A DNA stretch of 64,000 nt from Eunapius fragilis (Eukaryota; Porifera; Demospongiae; Spongillida; Spongillidae): NCBI GenBank assembly GCA_963681505.1, contig OY811978.1, positions 8,639,236 to 8,703,235 on the forward strand, given 5' to 3'. The notes under the pieces are model-generated. The model was not told the origin of the DNA and did not search any database. It was given only the letters and a program-made list of their open reading frames with translations. Made by a program: the position numbers and the translations under genes. How positions within the stretch are numbered: position 1 is the first letter of the stretch; the number at the start of each line of letters is the position of its first letter. Positions 1-12,500 of this stretch are shown here, in pieces.

Positions 1-59
1 GTCAGGAGATGGGATGTTTGGAGATACGCTTGCCTTATACGGTGATGTTTTCTTTTCAG

Positions 60-2726
60 CGTGGGTTCCGTTTTCGTTATGACTGTGAAGGCCAGAGTCA
101 TGGCGGACTGCCTGGTGAAAATTCTGAAAAGAACCGTAGGCAGAAAACATACCCAACCATCAGGGTACAAGGGGGTATTTTCATGGCAACAAGGGGGGTT
201 GGTGGGGGAAGACATGGGACATGTGTTGACATACTTGCAAATCAAGATAGCCCCTGGTTAATTTTGGTATTTGTCAAAGGAGCACATACACGTCTCCCCA
301 GTGTGCACCGTCACATTACATCATGAGGTGTACATAACTCCCCAGTGTGCACCGTCACATTACATCATGAGGTGTACATAACTCCCCAGTGTGCACCGTC
401 ACATTACATCATGAGGTGTACATAACTCCCCAGTGTGCACCGTCACATTACATCATGAGGTGTACATAACTCCCCAGTGTGCACCGTCACATTACATCAT
501 GAGGTGTAGCCCATTACATAACTCCCCAGTGTGCACCGTCACATTACATCATGAGGTGTAGCCCATTACATAACTCCCCAGTGTGCACCGTCACATTACA
601 TCATGAGGTGTAGCCCATTACATAACTCCCCAGTGTGCACCGTCACATTACATCATGAGGTGTACATAACTCCCCAGTGTGCACCGTCACATTACATCAT
701 GAGGTGTACATAACTCCCCAGTGTGCACCGTCACATTACATCATGAGGTGTAGCCCATTACATAACTCCCCAGTGTGCACCGTCACATTACATCATGAGG
801 TGTAGCCCATTATATAACTCCCCAGTGTGCACCGTCACATTACATCATGAGGTGTAGCCCATTACATAACTCCCCAGTGTGCACCGTCACATTACATCAT
901 GAGGTGTACATAACTCCCCAGTGTGCACCGTCACATTACATCATGAGGTGTAGCCCATTACATAAGGGTACTCCCCTAGTTGCCCAGTGTGATGTCATTT
1001 TGGTGATGTGGTCTAGAGTGATATGAGAGTAGTGAAGTGATGGAAGTGATGTGGTGATGGAAGTGATGTGATGGAAGTGATGTGATGGAAGTGATGTGGT
1101 GATGGAAGTGATGTGATGGAAGTGATGTGGTGGAATTGATGTGATGGAAGTGATGTGATGGAAGTGATGTGATGGAAGTGATGTGGTGATGGAAGTGATG
1201 TGATGGAAGTGATGTGATGGAAGTGATGTGATGGAAGTGATGTGGTGATGGAAGTGATGTGGTGATGGAAGTGATGTGGTGATGGAAGTGATGTGACAGA
1301 AGTATGGTGTGATGGTGGCAGTGATGTGATGGTGCATTAGTAATGTGGTGTGATGTGGTGGCAATGTTCATAGCAACGGCTTGTTATGTCCTTGTTGTCT
1401 GCACACACATGAAAACAAAATAAAACTTCTAGATAATGCACACCAGCTTGTCATTACCAATCAATAACATTACCAATTGATAATTGTCTCATTAGTTGAT
1501 TGGCTATCGTGGACGTGCGAGGATAGTGGTGTCCCTGGTATCAGAACTGGACCCCCCAGTGCCTCATGCACACTCCATAGTGGGCAAGAACACTGAAGAT
1601 GGCAAGTGTACTGTGGAGATAGGGCCAGAGACCGATATGTATGCACAGTAAGTATTGGGTGTTGGCCATTTATTTCCTGTGGGGGAGAAGCACTATGTGT
1701 GTGTGGGCCAGGGGAGGGGGAGAAGCAGTACATGTGTGTGTGTGTGTGGGGGGGGGGGCTATTCCCTGTGGTGAGGGGGAGAAGCAGTATGTGTGTGGGG
1801 GCCATTCCCTGTGGTGAGGGCCTTGTTGTCATTAGGGGTCATGCCTGTGGGGAGAGGGGACACATGTCATTAGGTCAGTATTATTTGTAAGCTTTTGAAA
1901 TTCTTCCCTAGATACTAAATATTGCAAGCATCGTGTCATGATACATTCCACATAGCTCAGAGTATTCTCTTTGGAATGCAATGATATTCCCATTTAGTGC
2001 CATCTGATGGGTAAAGGGTGTCACTGATGGGTAAAGGGTGTCACTGATGGGCAAAAGGTGTCACTGATGGGTAAAGGGTGTCACTGATGAGTAAAGGGTG
2101 TCACTGATGGGTAAAGGGTGTCACTGATGAGTAAAGGGTGTCACTGATGGGTAAAGACTAAAGGGTGTCACTGATGGGTAAAGGGTGTCACTAATGAGTA
2201 AAGGGTGTCACTGATGAGTAAAGGGTGTCACTGATGGGTAAAGGGTGTCACTGATGGTTAAAGGGTGTCACTGATGGGCAAAGGGTGTCACTGATGGGTA
2301 AAGGGTGTCACTGATGAGTAAAGGGTGTCACTGATGGGTAAAGGGTGTCACTGATAGGTAAAGGGTGTCACTGATGGGCAAAGGGTGTTGCTGATGGTAA
2401 AGGGTGTGGAAAGGGTGTCACAGTTAGATGAGTGGGGGGGGGGGCTTGGAATGTTATAAGGTATGGCTGGAGACTAAATACAATTTGGCATCAGGCCAAA
2501 CTATGCAGAGAGGGGATCAACACACGAAAGCATTGCTAATGACCTGTATGTATATTATGTGTTTGTGTGTGGGTTGTGTGTTGTTTTTATGTGTTTGTTT
2601 TGTGTGTTTGTGTGTGTGTTTGTTTGTGTGTGTGTGTGTGTGTGTATTGTGGTGTGTTGTTTGTGTGTGTGTGCACATGTTGTGAGTTGCGTATTTTGAG
2701 TGTGTAGTTGGTGTATGTGCTGTTGG

Positions 2727-2765
<39 letters not shown>

Positions 2766-3478
2766 TATTATCCACCTAATGCCATGGTGGTTTATTTATA
2801 GTCTTGGCACACATGTGTAGATATTGGGATATGGGCCATCAGTTGTTGTGCGGGTGACCTTAAACTCCTCCCCCTTTCAAGGTTTTCAAACCTTGGCATC
2901 CTGCACGTGACCAAGAAGAAGGTCCCGGAGGTGTTGGCAAAGAGGCTGTACCAGCAGATACAGATGAAGGAAGGCATAGACCACATGGATGATGACGTAT
3001 CGCACCTCACTGAAGGTTATTTGGTGTGGTGCATGTGTTATAAGTGACACGTATGTGTGTGTGTGTGTGTATGTGTGTGTGCGTGTTTATGTGTTTATGT
3101 GTGTGTAAAATAAATAGGCATATGTGTATGTACATGTAGGCATATGTGTATACATGTATGGGTGTAAAAATAGGCATGTGTGCTTGCGTGTGTGCAGTGA
3201 GTGGGTAATATAGGCCTGTGTGTGTAATTAGTGGCATGTGTGGTGTATGTGTGTGTGTTGTGAGTGTGTGTGTGTGTGTGACCTTTCTCTTCTCCCTTCA
3301 GAAGAAACTGCAGGTCTTCGCCAACAAGCTAACCAAATAGCTAAGGTGATGAACCTTTCTGTTGTGCGGCTATGCTTCCAGGCCTTCCTCCCCGATGAGG
3401 GTGGGAGGTACACCATCCCTGTGGAGCCTGTGTTCTCGCAGAAGGTGTACGACTGTAGTAAGTTCTCTCCCATGTGTG

Positions 3479-3533
<55 letters not shown>

Positions 3534-6500
3534 TCATGGCTACGCGCTAAACCTTACTCTGCAAACCACATTAGATGTTAGAAAGGTACTCACAGTGCTT
3601 TATGTCCACCTGCTCACAGTATATTTTTTATGTCCACCTGCTCACACTGTATGTCCCTGTATGTCCATCTACTCACTGGGTACACAAATCTGTGTGTCCA
3701 CCTACTCACACTGTACACCTATTTGCACTGACCCTGTATGTCCACCTGCTTGTCCACTGCTCACACTATGTCCACCTACTCACATCCTATGTCCACCTAC
3801 TCACATCCTATGTCCACCTACTCACACTGACCCTGTATGTCCACCTACTCACACCCTATGTCCACCTGCACTACTTACAGAGGCTCCTTGTGCTGGGACA
3901 CTGAAGATATGTCGGCTTGACCGTACCAGTGGATCAGTGAAGGGAGGCGAAGATGTGTTCCTTCTGTGTGACAAAGTTCAGAAGAGTAAGAGTTAGCAAA
4001 TGTGGTGGTATGGAGGCAGGTGATGGTGTGGAGGCATGTGATGGGAGGATGGTGTGGAGGCATGTGATGGGAGGATGGTGTGGAGGCATGTGATGGGAGG
4101 ATGCTGTGGAGGCATGTGATGGGAGGATGGTGTGGAGGCATGTGATGGGATGATGGTGTGGAGGCATGTGATGGGAGGATGGTGTGGAGGCATGTGATGG
4201 GAGGATGGTGTGGAGGCATGTGATGGGATGATGCTGTGGAGGCATGTGATGGGAGGATGCTGTGGAGGCATGTGATGGGAGGATGGTGTGGAGGCATGTG
4301 ATGGGAGGATGGTGTGGAGGCATGTGATGGGAGGATGCTGTGGAGGCATGTGATGGGAGGATGCTGTGGAGGCATGTGATGGGAGGATGGTGTGGAGGCA
4401 TGTGATGGGAGGATGGTGTGGAGGCATGTGATGGGAGGATGGTGTGGAGGCATGTGATGGGAGGATGATGTGGAGGCATGTGATGGGAGGATGCTGTGGA
4501 GGCAGGTGATGGGAGGATGGTGTGGTGGTAGTGGGGAGGATGGGGATGCTAGAGGTAGGTAGTGGATGGCCTCTAAGGTGGCAGTGTTTTGGGACCATGG
4601 AATTTCATTAGTGTAATGTAAATGTAACTCAGGGTTGCCATAGTTATAAGTTGGCTTGTATAGCATTCTGTACTGGTGGTTTGACTTCTCTCTTACCTCT
4701 CCCTCCACCTCCTCCACCTCTCCCTCCACCTCCTCCACCTCTCCCTCCACCTCCTCCACCTCTCCCTCCACCTCCTCCACCTCTCCCTCCACCTCCTCCA
4801 CCTCTCCCTCCACCTCCTCCACCTCTCCCTCCACTTCTACCTTTCTCTCATTCACCTTTCAATTTTGAAATCTCCCTGATGCACTGCCCACACACACACA
4901 CACACACACACATCCCTACTCATCTTCACGATATCCTTAATTATGCCCTTATTTGGCTCTGTTGTCTTCAGATGACATAGAGGTGGTGTTCTTTGAGGAC
5001 AGGGTTGACTCAGGTCCCCAGTCTGTACAACCATGGACAGCAAAAGGTCGCTTTGGTCCCAACGATGTGCATCACCAGGTATGGTGTATTTCCATATATG
5101 GTGTATTTCCATATATGGTGTATTTCCATATATGGTTCATAGACCTCCATGTGTGTTGTATTTCTGTACATTTCTATACAAATGGGGTATGTTGTGTACA
5201 ATATGCATGTGTGTGAGTGTGTACATGTTTACATGTATGTGTGTGTACATGTTTACATGTATGTGTATGTACATGTTTACATGTATGTTTGTGTACATGT
5301 TTACATGTATGTGTGTACTGTACATGTGTGTACATGTTTACATGTACATGTGTATGTGTGTGTACATGTTTACAAGTATGTGTGTACATGTTTACATGTA
5401 TGTGTGTGTACATGTTTACAAGTATGTGTGTGTACATGTATGTGTGTGTACATGTTTACATGTATGTGTGTGTACATGTTTACATGCTTGTGTGTGTACA
5501 TGTTTACATGTATTTGTGTGTAGTACACATTAGCAAGAGCGTCTGGGGAGGAGACATTCTTCCCGTGATGGAAGCAGTCTGGGGAGGAGCACAGCTAGCC
5601 TCCCCTTACTATCAACTTCTGTTTACCCCTGTGCTGTTTTTTTAAAAACATATGATTTGTGTGAGGGGTGTGGCTTCAATGAGGTATACACACACACGTG
5701 TCGCCCCTCCCAGTATGCCATAGTGTTCCAGACTCCTCCATTCTACAACATGGCCATTGAAAAGCCTGTAAGTGTGTGTGTTGCCCTGAGAAGGCCTTCA
5801 GACCAGGAGCAGAGCGAAGCAAAACGTTTCCTGTATCTGCCACAAGAGTTTGGTACGTATATGGTGTGCATGTGTACACATCCATGTATGGTGTGCATGT
5901 GTACACATCCATGTATGGTGTGCATGTGTACGCATCCATGTATGGTGTGCATGTGTACGCATCCATGTATGGTGTGCGTGTGTACACATCCATGTATGGT
6001 GTGCGTGTATACACATCCATGTATGGTGTGCATGTGTACGCATCCATGTATGGTGCATGTGTACGCATCCATGTATGGTGTGCATGTGTACGCATCCATG
6101 TATGGTGTGCATGTGTACACATCCATGTATGGTGTGCATGTGTACGCATTCATGTATGGTGTGCATGTGTACGCATCCATGTATGGTGTGCATGTGTACA
6201 CATCCATTTATGGTGTATTGTTGTGTGTGTATGTGTATGCATGTGTGTGTATGTGTTTGTATGTGTATGCATGTGTGTGTATGTGTTTGTGTGTGTTTGT
6301 GTGTGTATGTGTTTGTGTGTGCACATTACACATTCATTGGATTCCGCTTAATTGGGTCATCAGTTAATCGGGTCAGCCATGTGGTGGGGACCATTTGGGA
6401 AATAATTATTGTCCAAGATGTACAGTGTGTTGTTAATAAGGGTCTTTATTGAGCCACTGTTTATACTCCTGCACCTCTGTGTGCAGCTCTATGTACTTGG

Positions 6501-9500
6501 AACTCATGGGCTTATGTGATGTAATGATTAAAACATTTTGATTGCTTCTCCATCATCTCTGATGTTTCTGATCTACATATGGTCAATGACCTCTTTATAA
6601 TGGTTTCCCGCCCCACCCCCTTTCCGACTGGTCAGATGAGGAGCGTATTGGAGCCAAGAGAAAGAAGAAGATGCAGCATTTCAACAACTTCTTTGATGGT
6701 GGAGCTGGTGGACCTGGTTCTATGGGAGGAGGAGGTGGTGGAGGAGGAGGAGGAGGAGGTGGTGGAGGAGGTGGTGGAGGAGGTGGTGCAAACTTCTTTA
6801 AAAGTTTGTTCAGCTACATTGTATTATAACTGTATTATTATCTTTGTGTCATGTAGCTAGGGGTGTCTGTTTAATAGCTAATGGTGACTGTTTAATAGCT
6901 AGGGGGTGTCTGTTTAGTAGCTAATGGTGACTGTTTAATAGCTAGGGGGTGTCTGTTTAGTAGCTAATGGTGACTGTTTAATAGCTAGGGGTGTGTTTAG
7001 TAGCTAATGGTGACTGTTTAGAGCTGGGGGTGTGTTTAGTAGCTAGGGGTGTGTTTAGTAGCTAATGGTGACTGTTTAGAGCTGGGGGTGTGTTTAGTAG
7101 CTAGGGGTGACTGTTTAGGGTTGTGTGTGCAAAGTTTTCACTTCATACTGAATTAAGTTTGACTCTCACCTTTTGCAAGAACCGTTTTGGTTGCCACAGA
7201 AAATGAATGTTTGTTATTTTGAGAGAATATACATATATGGTACAGCAATGTAGGCATCTGTATATGGTACGCAATGTAGGCATCTGTATATGGTACAACA
7301 ATGTAGGCATACATATATGTTACAACAATGTAGGCATAGTTCATTAATGGATGACAATGTCTACACATTTTAGGTCTGTCCTCTGACTTCATGTCATATG
7401 GCAGTAGCCCGGGGTACTTTGGTGGCAACGGAGGAACAGGAGGCGGAGCTGGTGGTGGCTATGGAAACGGAGGCGGAGGAGGAGTGGTCAGTGCCGCCCA
7501 GGGGGGTTATGGCATACCATCCATCCAGCCACTGGACTACGACCAGCAACAACCATCCTCACTGTCCAGTAATACCAGTTCCCTCCACCTGCCAGACACA
7601 GAGTGCATAGTGGATCCCCCTATGTACCCGTCTGGCAGCTTTGCCTCTGACCCCTACTCTGGCCCCTCCCACCAGCAGTACCAGCCGTATGGACCATACC
7701 AGCCTCCAATGTACCAACAGGCAGTTCAACATCCTTACTTCATGTCCAGGGGAGCAGCAGGTATGGTGCCTTTGGGTGTGGTGAGAGGGGGATAGGGTGG
7801 TGGATGTGGAGGTGTGGTGAGAGGGGGATAGGGTGGTGGATGTGGAGGTGTGGTGAGAAGGGGATAGGGTGGTGGATGTGGAGGTGTGGTGAGAGGGGGA
7901 TAGGGTGGTGGATGTGGAGGTGTGGTGAGAGGGGATAGGGTGGTGGATGTGGAGGTGTGGTGAGAGGGGATAGGGTGGTGGATGTGGAGGTGTGGTGAGA
8001 GGGGGATAGGGTGGTGGATGTGGAGGTGTGGTGAGAGGGGATAGGGTGGTGGATGTGAAGGTGTGGTGAGGGGATAGGGTGGTGGATGTGGAGGTGTGGT
8101 GAGAGGGGGATAGGGTGGTGGATGTGGAGGTGTGGTGAGGGATAGGGTGGTGGATGTGGAGGTGTGGTGAGAGGGGGATAGGGTGGTGGATGTGGAGGTG
8201 TGGTGAGAAGGGGATAGGGTGGTGGATGTGGAGGTGTGGTGAGAGGGGGATAGGGTGGTGGATGTGGAGGTGTGGTGAGAAGGGGATAGGGTGGTGGATG
8301 TGGAGATAGGGTGGTGGATGTGGAGGTGTGGTGAGAGGGGATAGGGTGGTGGATGTGGAGGTGTGGTGAGAGGGGGATAGGGTGGTGGATGTGGAGGTGT
8401 GGTGAGAGGGGATAGGGTGGTGGATGTGAAGGTGTGGTGAGGGGATAGGGTGGTGGATGTGGAGGTGTGGTGAGAGGGGGATAGGGTGGTGGATGTGGAG
8501 GTGTGGTGAGGGATAGGGTGGTGGATGTGGAGGTGTGGTGAGAGGGGGATAGGGTGGTGGATGTGGAGGTGTGGTGAGAGGGGGATAGGGTGGTGGATGT
8601 GGAGGTGTGGCGAGAGGGGGATAGGGTGGTGGATGTGAAGGTGTGGTGAGGGGATAGGGTGGTGGATGTGGAGATGTGGTGAGGGGATTGGGTGGTGGAT
8701 GTGGAGGTGTGATGAGAGGGGGATAGGGTGGTGGATGTGGAGGTGTGGTGAGAGGGGGATAGGGTGATGGATGTGGAGGTGTGGTGAGAGGGGATAGGGT
8801 GGTGGATGTGGAGGTGTGGTGAGAGGGGGATAGGGTGGTGGATGTGGAGGTGATGGGATGAGCCTTCCTGGGTGTGTGCATATGACCTTGGACCCCCTGA
8901 GTGTGTACATGTGACCTTGAATCTCCCCTGGGTGTGTACATGTTATCTTGGACCTCCTGGGTGTGTACATGTGACCTAGGATCCCCTGAGTGTGTACATG
9001 TGATCTTGAACCCCCCCCCCCCCTCCCCCGGGTGTGTGCATGTTACCTTGACCTCTGGGTGTGTACATGTGACCTAGGACCTGTGTACATATAATATTGC
9101 TTCATTGGTCACCAGCTGATGGAGCTGCAAGTGGAGGTGGTATCAAGCCGGAGAAGCCGGAGATGGAACATGTTGGAGGTGTGTGTTCGTTGTGTATGCC
9201 TTATAAGGAAAGGTGTGCTAAGGGTGATGTGTACACCCATATAAGGAACGATGTGCTTTAAAAGTGATGTATTAGCTGTCATTGGTTTGACTGCGAGATT
9301 AGCCTAGATGACACACTGACTGCATTGTACGTTTTACAAACCAGCATATGGAACAGTTCTATCAAAATCACCCTTCTGGGGTTATAATTTTATCACTATA
9401 AAAACAGTATGTTCAAATATATCCCCAGGTTACAAGAGGATTGAGCTGGGGTCAGATGCATGTATGACACACTGCCGTTACAAGGATATACATGTAGCTT

Positions 9501-12500
9501 TGGCAAAGTGCTTGCATCTATTTGTTCCAATGTGTGTACACGCTTTCTCGCCTGATTAACTGCAATGATTTAAGACCACGCCCCATCCAACGTGTGGCTA
9601 CATCATTGGAACAAATAGATGCAAGCACTCTGCCACAGTTACATGTATATCTTTGTAACGGCAGTGTGTCATATATGTATCTGACCCCAGCTGAAGCGAC
9701 TGGTACTGTTGGCGTTCTTTAAACCGTTTCTAGTTTGAGTTCTCCTCAATGGAAGGAAGGAAGAAGTCGACCAAGGAGAAAAATGTGACCGAGTACGAGA
9801 AATGGGCACAAGTATTTTGTTCCCTAAAAGCACGTGGTGTTATGAAACAGAACTAATGTAAAACTGTTCCTATCTCAGTTATCGTTCAATAGCGACAGAC
9901 AGGGAAGTGATCTGATTAACCACTGCCCCTCTAGACAGTCCTTCATTACACTGCATCGAGCCTTGGACAATGACAAGCCAAATAGCCCTTCAGGGGTCAT
10001 AAATTTATCACAATAAAAACTGTATGTTTATATATATATCTTAGCAACCATACAACTCTTTCCTTTCAAATCCTCTACACTTGTTTCTACACTATTTGTC
10101 TCTATGGAAACCAATTTTGATGCTCTAGATATTTTCGATGCCATGGGTACAAAGTTCGGATTAGAATTCCACATATCTCTAGGTACTAGTGTAATAAATA
10201 TCAATTTTGGTATGTGAATAGAGAAGTCCTGTAACTGTTGAATTGTTCAGATCGTTGACTGGGGACTAGATTAGTAAATAAAAACCCATGAAAGAAGTTA
10301 ATTTAATAATACCATTGTCTACAATAAGGTTGGATCTAGATAGGATTGCAAGACAATACAGTAATGTAGAAAGAAATGAATATCAGTGAATGAAACAGTC
10401 CGATATTAACATGTTAGTGTGTACAGGTGCTAAATATAGGTCTGGTTCATTCTTCCTGTTTACACCAGTATATTACCTTGCGATCCTGAATCTATCCAAC
10501 TTGTTTTTAATGAGGTGAACATTTTAGCATTGCAACATGTTTTTATGCATATTTTCCTGTTACAGGGTATTCAATACATTTATGGCTTATATTGTATGAA
10601 TCCCATCACTAGCATTAAAAAAATTCTTGAACGTAACAAGCATGCACATATGTGTTGCTAAATATAGCGAATGTAGTCTTGCTTTATTATTAACATATTG
10701 CAGTGCGCTGGTATTCACCTGGGAAATCTAAACAAATAGCTCACATGATATGCATGATACAGTAGCTCACATGATATGCATGTGACAGTAGCTCACATGA
10801 TATGCATGTGACAGTAGCTCACATGATATGCATGATACAGTAGCACACTCCGGTTATGTTACGCCTCTTTTGGTTGAATGGTTCATACCGAGGTATAGTT
10901 TCTATACTCCAGTGGCCTTCTTTGGCCTAGTGCCCTCTTCTGAGGCAATAATGACATACTAGATGCTGATTCCGAAGATTGATTGAGTTAAAAAGTTGCC
11001 ATGGAGATAAGCTTTGTGTGGTCGATTTTATTTTCCTTAAGGAAAGATTTTTTGGAATTTCCCAAAATTCTCTTTTTAATGCTGTATGAATGCTCCTTCC
11101 ATTTTGACGTGCTGGATGGTCTCAGTAGTAGTATCGAATACCATGCACCACGCTTCCTTCCCCCATATGTCTGCTACTATTAACTGATGTGCCCATATAA
11201 GGAGGGGTCAGGCGACAACCCAGTCAGACATATGACAGGCCCCACCTGTTGAGTCAGACTAGGACCAAGGGGTAACACAGGGCACCAGTTCAGTTGAGAT
11301 TGCAACCACATCATCACCTTCATATCATCTGATGTTAATAGTACCACCCACCAAACTGGAAGAGAAAACTAGCCATGCAGTGGAAGTCGCTTCAAGTAAT
11401 GATTCAATAATGGTTTGACGTCACAATGGCTGTGGACAGGGAAGATGGCTTAAATTGCAGTTTAATGTCCTGTGGTCCGAAACAGGGTTAAACCCGAAAA
11501 ATTAGCCTAGTTTTTTGGGCATCGAAATTTCTGCATGACTCTAAAATAAAATTAAGAATACCGATCAACCTACCAACTTATGATTTGCAATAATTAACCA
11601 TTATGAATGGTTAAGAATCTGCATTGTTGAGTTTTAAGCAATTTTGGCTTTGCAAATGATATAGGAGTGGCATAAAAATGGTCATATTAAATTAAAAAAA
11701 TCATTTCTAAGAATTATGATGTAATGCATATACGTGGGCGTTAATTAAGTCACGGCTCACTATCCCCAGAATGCATTACCATCATGATACCATTCACCGG
11801 CTTACTTAACTATCCTTTTCCAAGCAATTCATCGTTTTTCTGGTAACTCTGACAACCTCTTACTGTGTGTGGCGCCTCTTTTAGACCAGCCAGAGGGAGT
11901 AGCAGCATATGCACATATGAGTACCATTTCAAAAGTCTTCAACCTCAAGCTGCAGTTTTTGCAACTGATCTCCAACAAATATCATTAAGTTAGAACTAGC
12001 CAAGAAGCAGCATCCCACAAAACATTAACAATGTTAACATTAACATTGTGCTAGTAAGGGATAAAGGTCATGTAAGTAGCAGAACTAGTCCTGTTAAGAA
12101 TACCAATCGTTTTCCAGGTCATCAGGTGAATGATCGTTGTAATACACGTGCTGCGCTTGCACTATCATATTTCTTTTTAACAAAGGGGACATTTGAGCTT
12201 ACACATATACATATTTTTGTTCAGACAAATATTCATGTAAATAATGACATCATCTCTATTTGGAAGGCTAAAATTATTTTCGGGATTAACCCTGATATCG
12301 TCGGGTAAACCCGGGATCACAAGGCATCAATCTGTGCTGGCCTAGCGTGAAGAGATTTCCGGAAATCAGCAGTTCATATGAAAATGCAAATACAGTAGGA
12401 CATATATTTGCAAACAAAATCTCATCTCCACCTTTATTCTCCAACACCTTACGTTTCCGTAGCGTCCTTACTTAAGGATGAAGATTTGCCATGTGTTTTA

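Larger units (their letters stand above)
60..5852 (+). other. Rel homology domain exons 1-7 (DNA binding and dimerisation)
   Basis: Seven exons encode the RHD from the recognition loop onward. The first begins [11 protein letters not shown], matching the RFRYxCE DNA-contact loop of Rel proteins, followed by [13 protein letters not shown]. Later hallmarks are [20 protein letters not shown]-like [35 protein letters not shown] with LLCDKVQK (dimerisation IPT fold), [11 protein letters not shown] and [10 protein letters not shown]. The residues before the recognition loop are off the left edge. No disruption was seen, so this half should be functional. Confidence 0.95.
6636..7760 (+). other. NLS and glycine-rich region (exons 8-9)
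   Basis: Exon 8 (6636-6803) opens [15 protein letters not shown], a basic nuclear localisation signal right after the RHD, then a run of about 20 glycines. Exon 9 (7374-7760) continues with a second Gly-rich block and a Tyr/Pro/Gln/Ser-rich low-complexity stretch ([12 protein letters not shown]). In vertebrate p105 a glycine-rich region after the NLS stops proteasomal degradation and permits processing to p50; position and composition suggest the same role here (inference). Donor at 6804 was chosen because only it keeps phase with exon 9. Confidence 0.85.

Noticed and set aside
3238-3996. 252-codon + strand frame spanning NF-kB exons 4 and 5
   Set aside because: Only the parts at 3302-3457 and 3881-3985 are coding; the middle is a microsatellite and repeat intron, shown by GT-AG sites and by agreement of the spliced product with the Rel domain.
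7735-8970. Open frames of more than 400 codons on the minus strand (Pro/His/Ser-Thr repeats)
   Set aside because: They coincide with the 33-bp minisatellite, are open in more than one frame, and lie antisense to an NF-kB intron; no splice or family support.
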